Source: Dichotomocladium elegans
Lineage: Eukaryota > Mucoromycota > Mucoromycetes > Mucorales > Lichtheimiaceae
Direction of reading: 5' to 3'
Assembly (NCBI GenBank): GCA_025716815.1
Contig: JAIXMN010000026.1
Location: 124,001-188,000, forward strand
DNA length: 64,000 nt
Below are positions 22,713 through 33,542 of the stretch, piece by piece. A program made the translations under genes and the position numbers. Under the pieces are notes generated by a model, which was given only the letters and a program-made list of their open reading frames with translations, had not been told where the DNA came from and searched no databases. The number at the start of each line of letters is the position of its first letter. Positions within the stretch are counted from its first letter, which is position 1.

Positions 22713-24891
22713 CTAGTAGCCTTTAGCAGCCTTGATCTCTCTAGCCTTCTTAGCAGGGTCAGCGAGGGCGAACCAGATGATGGTGCCCATACCGATGAGA
22801 GCAGCAATAATACAAGCAGCCATGGCACCTTTGCCCTTGGCTGTGAATCCATCGTAGATGAGAGTAAGGCCGCTCGGGGCACCCTTGAGATCCAAGCCAT
22901 CCTTGCCAGCGGCGTTGCCCTTGGGGTTGATGCCACTAGCTTTGCAGATATCCAAAAAGTCCTGAGGCACCTGCATGCGCTGTTGGGCAACATCGGGTGC
23001 TTCGATAAAAAGAGCCGCGAGACCGGACTCCAGATGCCATTCAATGTGACAATGGAAGAACTAGAGTAGAAACCCAAGCACTGGTGAGCTTACAATTTCA
23101 AGACAGCAAGGATGTACATACCCAAGCTCCGGGATTATCAGCACGGAAACGGATGATGGCAAAGCTTTCGGCGGCAACACTGACAACATCACGCTGGGGT
23201 GGGTTCTCAAGATTCCATTCGACCTTGGATGAGCTGGCATTATAAACACCCTCACCACGACCAACAATCTGGAAAACGTGGCCGTGCAAATGGAAAGGAT
23301 GGGAGCCTGCGTCGAGGTTGTTGAGTACAATTTCAACCATATCCAAATGTTTCAAAATGTGCGCTTGGGTCTGGGGACCGTAAACTTCTGGTGAGAGAGC
23401 GTATTCGCCCTGGTAGAGCATGGTGTGCAATGAGGGAGTCTTTGGAAGGATGTATGGGAGGCCATTGAACATGCCGCGGTTGATGCCGTCAGTGGTGACT
23501 TGGAAGTCAATTGTCAAGGTGATCTGATGGTCTGGCTCAACAGCAGCAGCGGGTTCGAGGCATGCAAGAATGTTGTCGGTGAAGTTGGATGCCATGCCAA
23601 CATCTTCAGATTCGGCAAATGTGTTATGGCTAGCATCATAATAGATAGGAACGGTCAAGTCTATGGAGGCGAATGAGAATTCAAACATTCCTTGTCAAGT
23701 ATGATCGTGTCTCATTTCTACGTACTGGTTTTCAAGTCCTCAGGAAGCACATCATACATGTCGGTGTTCATGTCAGCATGCATGTTGTAGTTCATATTAG
23801 TAGCGTTTTTGGCAGTGACAAGAACGGACACACGCTGGGCGGCAGTCAGGTATACACTCTGGACTGGTGTGCGGACAGTGTCAACCTAAGTAAAAAAAAA
23901 AAAAAGGAAGACGTATGGGCATTTAAGATCGCACATAGCAAAATAGCACTTACACCGTCAATTTCAATAACGTCAAGGGTATGGCCGTCGATGCTAACGT
24001 AATACATTGCGAAGCCAGACATATTGATAAGACGCAAACGATAGGTTTTCCCGGGCTTAAAGTTGAGGCTAGCGTTGACACCATCCATGATGAGGCCAGA
24101 CTGAGGGACGGGTTCAGCGCCAGTGGGATTCTTGATGTTCATAAAGGCATCGAGGTTTACTGAGCTCTGTTCGTGGTACCAATCTATCATAAATTATGAA
24201 TTTAGCATATTTGCTTGGGGCGTTTATGGCAAAAAGTCATACCGGCGAGAGTAACGGTGATATCTTCATCATATTTGTATGCTTCCACAGTGTTATGCAA
24301 GATTAACGGGGTTCGAAGACCATCCATATATTGTCCCTGGGAGAAGTATTAGAATAAGGGCACAGCTTTCGAATAGATAGTTTCTTAACGACATATACCA
24401 TGTAATGAGCGTGGACCCAGTACGATCCGTGCTGCGTAATGTTGAATTCGTAGGTCATGTCACCGCCAACAGGGATGGGGCTGCGATATCGTTTAAGATA
24501 TGAGTTAATACAATATCGTGCATTAACAATTTGTCAACATACCACTGAGTTACCATGGAAGGACCGTCCATCCATCCTGTGCCGTTCTGGAACATGCCGT
24601 GAGTGTGCAGTGCCGTAGGCTCGTCGAGTTCATTGTGCGCATGAATAACCAAAGTATCACCCAGTGTGGCTTCGAGGGGCGGTGGTCTGAGTTTATAATA
24701 CAACGTTAGTAAATAAGCAAAATTCATAGAGTAGCAACTTACGGCCAGGTGCCATTGACGCCGATGACGCGACGCTCGAAGAGACCATCAGGATTAGCGG
24801 TGGTGTAGGTGATATTCCACCAGTACTCGACACGCGCAGCTTGAGCAAGACTTGCGGCTGCTGCTGCAACTAGCAATGCACCAATTCTCAT
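22713..24891 (-). CDS. FET3: multicopper ferroxidase of high-affinity iron uptake (FET3)
   Basis: Plasma-membrane multicopper oxidase that oxidises Fe(II) to Fe(III) outside the cell and passes it to the FTR1 permease. MRIGALLVAAAAASLAQA is a signal peptide. Three cupredoxin domains follow, with copper ligands in HTHGMFQNG, HGSYWVHAHYM, HPFHLHGHVFQIVGR and, after an intron at about 23055-23120, FFHCHIEWHLESG. The C-terminus carries a single membrane span (AMAACIIAALIGMGTIIWFAL, near 22800), then a short basic tail. Many N-glycosylation sites (for example NGTGW, NMSGF). Multiple short introns, one flanked by an A13 tract (23889-23901 on the + strand). It is divergent from FTR1 with 438 bp between start codons. 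The pair is a classic fungal iron-regulon arrangement. Length, about 630 residues, is normal. Laccase activity is less likely given the anchor and the neighbour. Confidence 0.96.
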
Positions 24892-24982
24892 AGTGAAGAA
24901 CTAGTTGGTGAAAGACGAAAGAGCAAAAAAAGGAGAAGGGATTGCGTTCCGAGGCAAACAATCTGTTTCTTATTTTTAAGTC

Positions 24983-24991
24983 TTTTTTATA
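24983..24991 (-). promoter_or_regulatory. TATA box of FET3
   Basis: TATAAAAAA on the minus strand, about 92 bp upstream of the FET3 start codon. Confidence 0.5.
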
Positions 24992-25028
24992 TTGATCGGA
25001 CAAAGCTTTTCGTCATTTTCAATGTTTA

Positions 25029-25177
25029 TTATCAGATCCACAAAAAAAAAAACTTTGGTACGACAATCAAGAGCCGATTTTGTGTGTAACGATCTGATAA
25101 TGAATTTTTTTTTTTTTGTCACCCAGAATATCCTTTAGGGCAAATTTTTCGTTGGGCCCTGATTTTCGATCTGATAA
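25029..25177. promoter_or_regulatory. three ATCTGATAA GATA-factor sites in the shared FET3/FTR1 promoter
   Basis: Perfect ATCTGATAA occurs at 25029-25037 (- strand), 25092-25100 (+) and 25169-25177 (+). ATCWGATAA is the established binding consensus of fungal iron-responsive GATA repressors (SreA, Sre1, Fep1, Urbs1). These proteins shut off siderophore and reductive iron uptake genes when iron is sufficient. All three sites fall in the 438-bp region between the divergent start codons, interspersed with A- or T-tracts. Regulation of both genes by such a factor is inferred from the sites. Confidence 0.85.
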
Positions 25178-25329
25178 ACCAGCATGTCAAAGATTGAAAA
25201 ACTTTAGTAAAAAAAAAAAAAAGGAAATTGAGAGGCCAGGTGGGGAAGACATAAAAAACAGGGATATAATAACTCGCGGTATTCTTATTTCTGCTTTCTC
25301 TCCCGCTCTTTCCGCTTTCCTTCGCAACC

Positions 25330-26615
25330 ATGTCGCAGGATCTCTTCAACGTCCCGATTTTTTTTATCGTGTTTCGAGAGACAACCGAGGCAGCCATCAT
25401 TGTTTCGGTGCTGTTAGCTTTCTTGCGCAAGGTGTTTGATCAAGGACCTATCTATAAGCGTTTGCGCAACCAGGTCTGGATTGGCGGTGCGCTTGGCTTA
25501 CTCATTTGTCTTTGTATCGGTGCCGCCTTTATTGCTGTGTGGTACACTGTCCTTAACGATATATGGGGCAATTCCGAAGATATTTGGGAAGGTGTCTTTT
25601 CCCTTGTCGCGACTATTATGATCACCATCATGGGATTAGCCATGCTCAAGACCGAACGCATGCAGGAAAAATGGAAGGTCAAGCTTGCGAAAGCACTCGA
25701 AGCCGGCAACTTCAAATCCGGCAAGAAGTCTGGTTTCAAGATGTTCATGCAGCGCTATTCTTTCTTCTTCCTGCCCTTCATCACCGTACTTAGAGAAGGT
25801 CTCGAAGCCGTTGTTTTCATCGGTGGTGTAAGTAGTGTTTTCTATACATTACAAGTATCACACCTCTACAACTGGTACTAATCACTAAAACATATCTATA
25901 CAGGTATCTCTTGATGTCCAGGCCAAGTCAATCCCTATTGCTGCTATTATGGGCTTCATCTGCGGCGCCTTGGTCGGATTCCTCATTTATCGCGGCGGTA
26001 ACCTCCTTCACCTGCGCTGGTTTTTCATTTTCTCCACGTTGATCCTCTACCTTGTTGCTGCTGGTCTTATGGCGAAGAGTGTCGGCTATTTTGAACAGTA
26101 CTCTTGGAATCTCGTCATCGGTGGTGAGGCTGCTGAAGAGGGTGGCGACGTTATCCCGTACAAGGTCACTACCGCCGTCTGGCACGTCTCCTGGGGCGAT
26201 CCTGAATTGAAATCCGATACCAACGGTGGCTGGTAAGTTAGCTAAACTCAAACTTCTGGTGCGATTTATATCAAAACAACATACCCACACAATATGCACG
26301 TACTCTAGGCAGATCTTTAATGCAATTCTTGGCTGGAACAACACCGCAACCATTGGTACTATTACGAGCTACTGCCTTTACTGGGTTCTCGTAGCGCTCG
26401 CACTTGTCTACATGTACATGAAAGAGCGCAGATCCCTCATTCTTAAGGCTGAGCGAGGTGAATTTTACGAGGGAGAACATGGAGACGAAGCCCTGGATAA
26501 TGCCAAACAATACGTCAATGAAGAAGAAGGTGTCATCGTAGGCAAGGAGCTCGTTGACGCGGAGACATCCGACTTTGACGAGAAGACCAGAGCATCCGCT
26601 CCTATGAAAGTCTAA
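25330..26615 (+). CDS. FTR1: high-affinity iron permease (FTR1)
   Basis: Plasma-membrane permease that imports Fe(III) produced by the neighbouring ferroxidase. Exons are 25330-25827, 25904-26232 and 26309-26615. Near the N-terminus the first iron-binding motif reads RETTE (residues about 16-20) in a membrane helix. The second is the canonical REGLE in FITVLREGLEAVVF (residues about 155-160). Seven hydrophobic segments are visible, the last being YCLYWVLVALALVYMYM before an acidic, Glu/Asp-rich tail. Length about 377 residues, as usual. The first motif is R-E-T-T-E rather than REGLE, a variant also known in fungal Ftr1 proteins. The start ATG follows a CT-rich leader and a TATA-like CATAAAAAA at 25250. 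It is co-regulated with FET3 from the shared promoter. Confidence 0.97.
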
Positions 26616-29600
26616 TAGCGATAGCGGATCCTCCAGAAAGATAAATCATTTACTGTATATATATTACACTCATCTCTCTTCGAGCCTTTAAGCCCATATT
26701 TTTCTTAATACTTGTTTGATGTGAAATCATATAATCATTAAATTCTACTTACAATGATATAGCTCTTAACAAAGAAAAATCAAGTTGGTCTTAAAGCTAT
26801 TCGAATTCATTCTATTCCATTACAATGCAAATCTAATGTTTGATCCCCAAAACTAAGTAATATAAACTGTCATTGCTTGGAAAAACCGCTGCGAAATAAT
26901 GAAAGCATTTCGACTTCATGATCAAGTAACTAAAATATCTCCATTCTTAAAGAAGTGTGCCAAAAAAAAGGTAGAGATAAAATCACTGACGTTGCTTGGT
27001 GAAAGTGGTGAATTCATGGGTGACCCATCGATTAGGAAATGGTTTCTTGGGGTATTATTTGTCATTGCTTTGCCAGTGTGGAATGACAAGGTACGGGCAG
27101 TAAAGAAGAAAATATGACTTAATTGGGAATGGATTATACAACCAGCGACTACAGATCAGGAAAAAAGATTCCTAATCAGATAAAAAAATTGCATGGAAGG
27201 TAAGGAAGGAGAGAATTTGACAAGGGACCGATCGGCGAAAAAGTTTTGTTGGACAACAAACTTAGGGGCTAAAATTCGTCACACGTAGTAATTGTCGGCG
27301 ATCTTTTGGGTTGAAATATTGTGGAACCTGACAGCAGCAGTTTCCCATCTTCTCGGACCAACTAGATTATGATGACCCACCTTCGGGACGGACACGATCC
27401 TTTGATTCAGATCAGTTGCGGAAATTAAACATCCTCTTTAATGCACAGTTGCTATCTAACATTGCTCGGTTACTCGTGTACACCATCTTGAATGTAAGAG
27501 ATGATGCCTAGGTTAATAGCATCTGGTCGTGATGGGCCGTGATACCAAAAACCAGCAACGGCGAAACGGTGGTTTCCAAAGTCCAGCAGCTCTTTTTGTG
27601 CAATTGTCAAACACTATACGTGACTCCAGCACAATCGGTTTCTAAATGTTGTTGTGATTTTGTTATCAGATGTTTTTGGCGCCAGATTTGTCGAGCGGGG
27701 CATTGATAAGATTACGAGGACCGCTTGTTAGCCTTGCGTTATGTCGAAAGCTGAAGACCATATTCATCTCTACTAACCGAACATCTTTTGATTTTAAGGC
27801 ATGTAATAGATTCATATCGGAGATAATGTCAGGAGTTGTGCATGCCAAAAGAAGAGAGAAGCGACAGGTAAATAACCATTGAAGCGGCAGGGTCACCACT
27901 GATCTTTTATTCGAGATCTTCCGTAACGAACACAACGCCGGAGACGACGGGTCAGTTTAGCTTTCTTTGGACACTCCGCCGGAACGTAAATTTTGCGGAC
28001 AGTAAGCACAGATACCCGTGCAGTCTTGTTTTCTGCTGTTTCAGCGCTTTTCACGTAGACCATCACGAAATGGAAGTCCTCAGATTCCATAACAACTCAT
28101 TATCGGCCTCTGAGAAACATCATACGACCATCATGATTTCCTATCTGATAAACAGGTGTCAATAGTCACTTTGTTGTATGACACGAATGCGACGTTACGA
28201 CTGAAAACAAACCATCGCTTGATATCCATCAGTTGTATTTGTAGTTTATTTATCTGATGCTATCAGTCCCCTGACATTAAGAAACTAAAGCCACTGATAA
28301 TTCCATTATGCATCAAGAAAGAAACAACTTCAACGTGCTGGCAAGCAGGCTCAACAACCTGTTGCAATGACGTCGAAGATCACACCGGTATTACCACCTA
28401 TCTCCTGTAAACGACATGGCAAATCAACACTCTGAGAAGCATGAGAACTGTGTCCGTAAAATAAGTTCGTTCGACAACAGGCGATTAGGAGTAGGACCAG
28501 AAAACGGTATTGGTTATTTTATCTTTTATGCGGATACCAAAGCTCGCTGATGGTGGAACAGCAATCCGATATCCGGGATTGGTCTAATGTGGAATTCAAT
28601 TATCGTGCATGAAAAGAAGATACATATACTGCTAGAATACAGCCGATATCCGATGCAAAATTATATTAAGAAATATGTTATCCAAGCTTGCTATCTGGTT
28701 AAAATAATGGTTTAGGTCTAAATGGACTTAAGAAAGCAGCTATCTTACCCGCTAGCAATAGATTGTACCAAGATCGTTGAATACATGCGTGTCTATAAGA
28801 GTATATCAGCATCTACATTATTAGGACATCCATTTGACACTTTCCTAGGTCTCCTGCGAACCTAGTGGTATTCACGTCAACATATGCTATTTGGGAGGGT
28901 GCTGCACGGGCGATCCGCGCAAAACTTTGCTTCAGATACTCTAAAGTGGATGTCGTCAAAGGTTCTTAACTTTTTGCCTCCTGTAGCTTGTACGCAAGTA
29001 GTTCGCAACAATAAATCGATGGAGCGCTTTCTTGAACATTTTGGCGGCTGTCATATATTTTCCTATTCTTATGCGCCGACAGGCAATGTCTACACAATTT
29101 GCAATTCAAGCGTAAATGGCGAAACGCAGCTATCACCCGCTTATTGACCGAGAAAGACGCCTACACGAGTACGTCCGTCCCGAATGGTTATTTCAATAAA
29201 CGTTTCCTATAAAATGGCTCCAGTGTCGCTGTTTTAATAAAAATAAAAAAAAGGCCGAGGTTGATCGAGTCCCACATAATCACCTTCTGCCTCTTCTTTT
29301 TACCCTTTTGATTACTTGATTATATGGAAGTCTAAACTTTAACGACCAAGACTTCCCTGAATCAATGGGTTTCCGTCAACCCATTCTAAAAGAAGGATTT
29401 TACGTTCGCTATGGAAGCGTACATGATCGGCCACTACTATGTTTTAGGAAAACACGACCAGAACATTTTCTCTTTACGGTACCTGTCGTTGCGCCAAACG
29501 AACATGCATTTCGAGGTGCACTCCATTATCTGATGGTCCAACAACCTATGTCAAGTACTATCGATTTGAAACATCTTGCGTTAGCAAGATTAGTTTACAC

Positions 29601-31176
29601 TGTGCGAGGGCGCGTTAATCCTGCTTCTTTCATGCAATGCCGGCTTCCTTTGGCTTAGGAATATACATACTAACAGGCACATCATTGCTGTAGAAGCTGT
29701 AATGCTTACACCCTCGGTATGAGAGCAAGCGCGTTGGAGAGGATACAATGCATCGTCATCGACCCCCCGGTTCAGCGATTAGGGATAGTTGCGCTCATCA
29801 GCCACGTGTTCTTAACTATAGTAAATTAATTTTTTTGCAACATAAAATGTGTACACTTGAAAAGGAATCGTAAGATCCCAGAAACTGACGTGTTTCTTGT
29901 GTGTTAAGGTCCCTGGGGATAATTGATTGCCAAGCTCTTTCCTAGATTTGCCCTAGTGCTGGGCGCGGGTGCGGCATCGAGGAAGTATTTTGAGATTGCG
30001 ATAAACTTTGGGAGGTCCCCAAGAGAAGTGGAGCGGGTACGCTATTTATCATCTTACGCGGTCATTACCCGGTTTGCGTGCTGCGCCGTGTCTCGGTGTG
30101 CACTGCTCTTTGACGTCGATCGGGAAATCAACACAGCAGCATCAGAGGCACACTTGCAACCACCCTATTTTTCTTTTCATATGCTTCGCTGTTGTCAACC
30201 ATTTCAATGAGCCGCATAACATAATATCAAGTGACAGTAACAAAGAGGGCTATTTTGATTACAATAAATGGGACCTATCATTTTCTGCATGCAGCAGAAA
30301 AGGTGTGATCGGAATAGCCCGATTCCGTTAGGCTCAAAATAAATTGACAAACCCTGTTGTTTTTAGTAGTTTACCACGCCTACCCTTTTTTTTCTTGTTC
30401 ATACGCGCCACGACGCGTATCTTTCCTTCAAAGATGTTAGCCATTGAATTCACCTTGTTAACTAGACTTTATGCAGACAGAAGCTATAGTTTCAGCGGGT
30501 TTAATTCAAAGATCAAATGCTTTCATTCTGCCGAGAACAAGGGGAACATAGTTCACGTTTCCAACTAGCACAGTTTTAATCGGCGATTGTGGTTACAAAG
30601 ATATAAGCTGATCTTGTCAAACAAAGAAATGTATCTTTTCATATAGTAGTAAATACCTCCCTCACAATGAAGGCAAGGCACCATCACTGGATTACAAGCT
30701 AAGAAATTCGCCAGCATAGAGCCATAAATACAGAGAATACGTTCAACTCCTGGTTGATGTGATCTTGTTTCTATGACAGCGCGGGAATCTTGGTAACCTC
30801 TTTAGGTTCGCTGACTCGCCCAAGTCATTTGTCTGTGCGGCCACAAAACTTATTACCTGCATTTTAAAATATCTACAGAAAGATCATCCGCATTCTTCAC
30901 TTCATAATAATACTCCTTTTTTTTATCACTCGTTCATTTCATTATCGTAATATCATTCTCCCTGCTTCTTGCTCCAAGCACATATCTTTTTTTTTTTGCC
31001 GTCTTTCTTTTGTTTTGTGGTATATCTCTTCTTTCGAGCCAAACGTGAATTAGCACAGCATGGACTCCTGCAACATTGCTTTTGCAGCCTGTTCAGCTGT
31101 AGATTACAGATTTGGATTGCCTGGTACACATGACCTATAGCTAACAGGTAGCTGTGCGCACACACGCCTAACAGTG
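26616..31176. other. gene-poor region with extra GATA-type sites
   Basis: No protein family was recognised in 4.5 kb. Perfect ATCWGATAA sites occur at 27175-27183 (ATCAGATAA, +), 27663-27671 (ATCTGATAA, -) and 28143-28151 (ATCTGATAA, +). A 65-codon minus-strand frame (28090-27893) begins about 53 bp from the last site and is followed by AATAAA, but it has no recognisable domain. Other open stretches (28884-29147, 29365-29658, 29923-30210) are unrecognised and could be relics. Confidence 0.5.
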
Positions 31177-33331
31177 ATGATAGATACCCCGAGCACGACG
31201 GGAAAACAGCTTACCGCCACTGCCCACAAAGTTTTTAAGCGTGATCCACCGGGTAAGTAACAATATATGTTATTGGCAAGTATGGCCAGCGTAGCTAACA
31301 TATGTAGCAGGCAGTGGAGAGATGAGTGGCATTGAAGCGACTATCAACCATGATACTTCGAGTGATACACCTTCGGCTCGTACCAGCGATTCTCAATCTG
31401 AACTCGCTGGGAAGACGTCCGCGGCGGAGGTGCCTACTCCAACAGCTGCACCTACGAAAGAAGTAGAGACGAGTTCTGAGAATCAGGGCATTCACACATC
31501 TGACACGGCTTCCGAAAATGGCGGCTATATGGCGGAAACAACAAGCCAATACACCACGTCATCTACTCAGCTCGAGTCTGCAGCAGCAACCACAATTACC
31601 GCTTCAACCAAAGAGGAGCCCAAAGCAAAGACCGTTCAAAACGCCATCGTCACTACAACAGAAGATGCAGTCCCTACTACGACCAGTGAAAACGAACATC
31701 CTTCGACGACGATGACGATAACGAGGAGTGACGAGATAGTGTCAACGACGAAGCAAGACGAGGTTCCTACTACGACGAGTGAAAAAGAAAGCCCTTCGAC
31801 GACGACAACGGAAGAGGTAGTGTCAACGACGCAGCAAGACGAGGTTCCTACTACGACGAGTGAAAAAGAAAGCCCTTCGACGATGACAACGGAAGAGGTA
31901 GTGTCAACGACGAAGCAAGACGAGGTTCCTACTCGGACTACTGAGAAAGAAAGTCCTTCGGCGACGAGCGCAGACAATGTTCCTACTTCAACGGCAACAA
32001 GAACCATAGACCCGACAAACACAGAAGATGCGGTAACTACAACTAACCACAAAACAGACCCAGCTACTACGAGCGAAGTTAGGACTGCGACATCCGAAGC
32101 ACCCACAGAAATGATAGAGCCTACAGCTACAGAAAAGTCACATTCTGGTTCCACGACTGATCCTGAGACTACAACAGTATATCAGCCGCTACCCACGTCC
32201 ACCGAAGAGATTGTGCGTACGTCCACTTATACAGCTACTGCGACATCCGATGAACCCTCTCATACGGCCACAGACATCGATAAACCGTCAACCACCCCCG
32301 AAACCCAGCCGTCCGCCACGGACGAACCTCACGAAACAACCACAGAATATGCGCCTACCACACCACATATGCCAAGCCAAACTTTACCAGAGTCTACGGA
32401 TGGGCAGCCAACCAGCGCCGTGGTCTCGTCAGCCAACAGCGATGGTACGAGCAGCTATGCGTGGCCGATGCCTGGAACCACGCTTGCCTCAGAACACGCA
32501 GATCCATCAGGATCTGCTGTTAGCCCTGCTGAATCGACAAGCCATTCGTCCACTCCGGCAGGAGACACGGTTGTCCCAACCGTTTTCTTAAGCAGCGCCA
32601 TTCCCATCGGCGTGACGGCTTCCCTAGGAACCGAAACGATGATGGCTCCCTCTACGCCGCAGATGCCTCCGACAACCACCACCCCGGCACTGCGGGAGCA
32701 GTCTTTGGCTGACCAGGAAATCACAAGCACGAGATCTTTTTCTGTAACCTCGTCGACCGCGACACCGTCCCTGGTACTCGGCCAACTTGAATGCGCCGAC
32801 CACGCCCTTGCCGTCAATGGACGATGCCCTTCGAGTCATTTTTGCAACGCCGCGACGCGTCAGTGCGTGGCACTCAAGGATCTGGGCGAACAGTGCTACG
32901 AGGACTTCCAGTGCCTGTCGACTTACTGCAACAGCGTGTGTGTCGACGCACCGGTCCGTAACACGGCATCCAACCTGTCAGGTGGTCAGATTGCGGGTAC
33001 AGTCATTGGCGCTGTTGCTGCGGTTATCCTCTTGACTTGTCTGTTCAGGATTTATCGCCGCCGTAGACGTACTTCATCATTCCGTCGCCAGCATCATCAG
33101 GCTGTCATGTCGGAAATTCCAATCCACGAAGAAGCGATGGGTAGACCAGCACGGTGGTCCAAGTACAATTATTTGTCTGAAGTATTTGGATCGACGCCCA
33201 GTAGGTATTCTTCGGATCCAGTAGACTGGATGGACGAGCAGCAGCATCGTAGCAATTCCACAATGGTCTCACGATCCCAGCAGCCATCCCCTATCTTCCA
33301 AAGCAGCCATGCCGAACGCGGCCCTTCTTAA
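31177..33331 (+). CDS. mucin-like single-pass surface glycoprotein with Cys-rich module
   Basis: Architecture of a fungal cell-surface sensor or adhesin. About 500 residues are Ser/Thr/Pro/Glu-rich, probably O-mannosylated. Next comes a compact eight-cysteine module (LECADHALAVNGRCPSSHFC...CVALKDLGEQC...CLSTYCNSVCVD, about 32790-32950). A transmembrane segment, GGQIAGTVIGAVAAVILLTCLF, follows at about 32981-33047. The cytoplasmic tail begins with RIYRRRRR and is about 90 residues long. The large exon starts at 31311. An upstream exon ending at 31252 joins in frame and supplies an ATG at 31177, but I see no clear signal peptide there. The true first exon may therefore lie further upstream, and the start is uncertain. 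It resembles Mid2/Wsc/Msb2-type sensors in plan, not in detectable sequence. Function unassigned. Confidence 0.75.
31660..31990 (+). repeat. 81-bp coding tandem repeats in the mucin-like gene
   Basis: A 27-residue unit of the form DEVPTTTSEKESPST...EEVVSTTKQ is repeated. Two copies are nearly identical, flanked by one more diverged copy on each side (EDAVPTTTSENEHPSTT and DEVPTRTTEKESPSAT). The near-identity of the middle units at DNA level suggests recent expansion, as in length-variable surface proteins. Confidence 0.85.
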
Positions 33332-33542
33332 AAACTTTATGCCAGAAAAAAAAAAAAAAGAAACTCATTCTCAAAGCGGAGGCGATACAATCTCATTTTA
33401 GGCAGGAAAAAAAATCTTTACTTTTTGTTCGTAACCGGAGACTTAATACCAACTCCTTTATTTTTTTTTCTTAATATTATCCCACCTTTCGTTTATATAT
33501 ATATATATTGCTTAATTGGAAGACCAGTTATTCATTTAGAAA

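Noticed and set aside
27893..28090. FKBP-like reading of KIYVPAECPKKAK
   Set aside because: Only the short E-CP-KAK string resembles FKBP proteins. The catalytic core is missing on either side in any frame.
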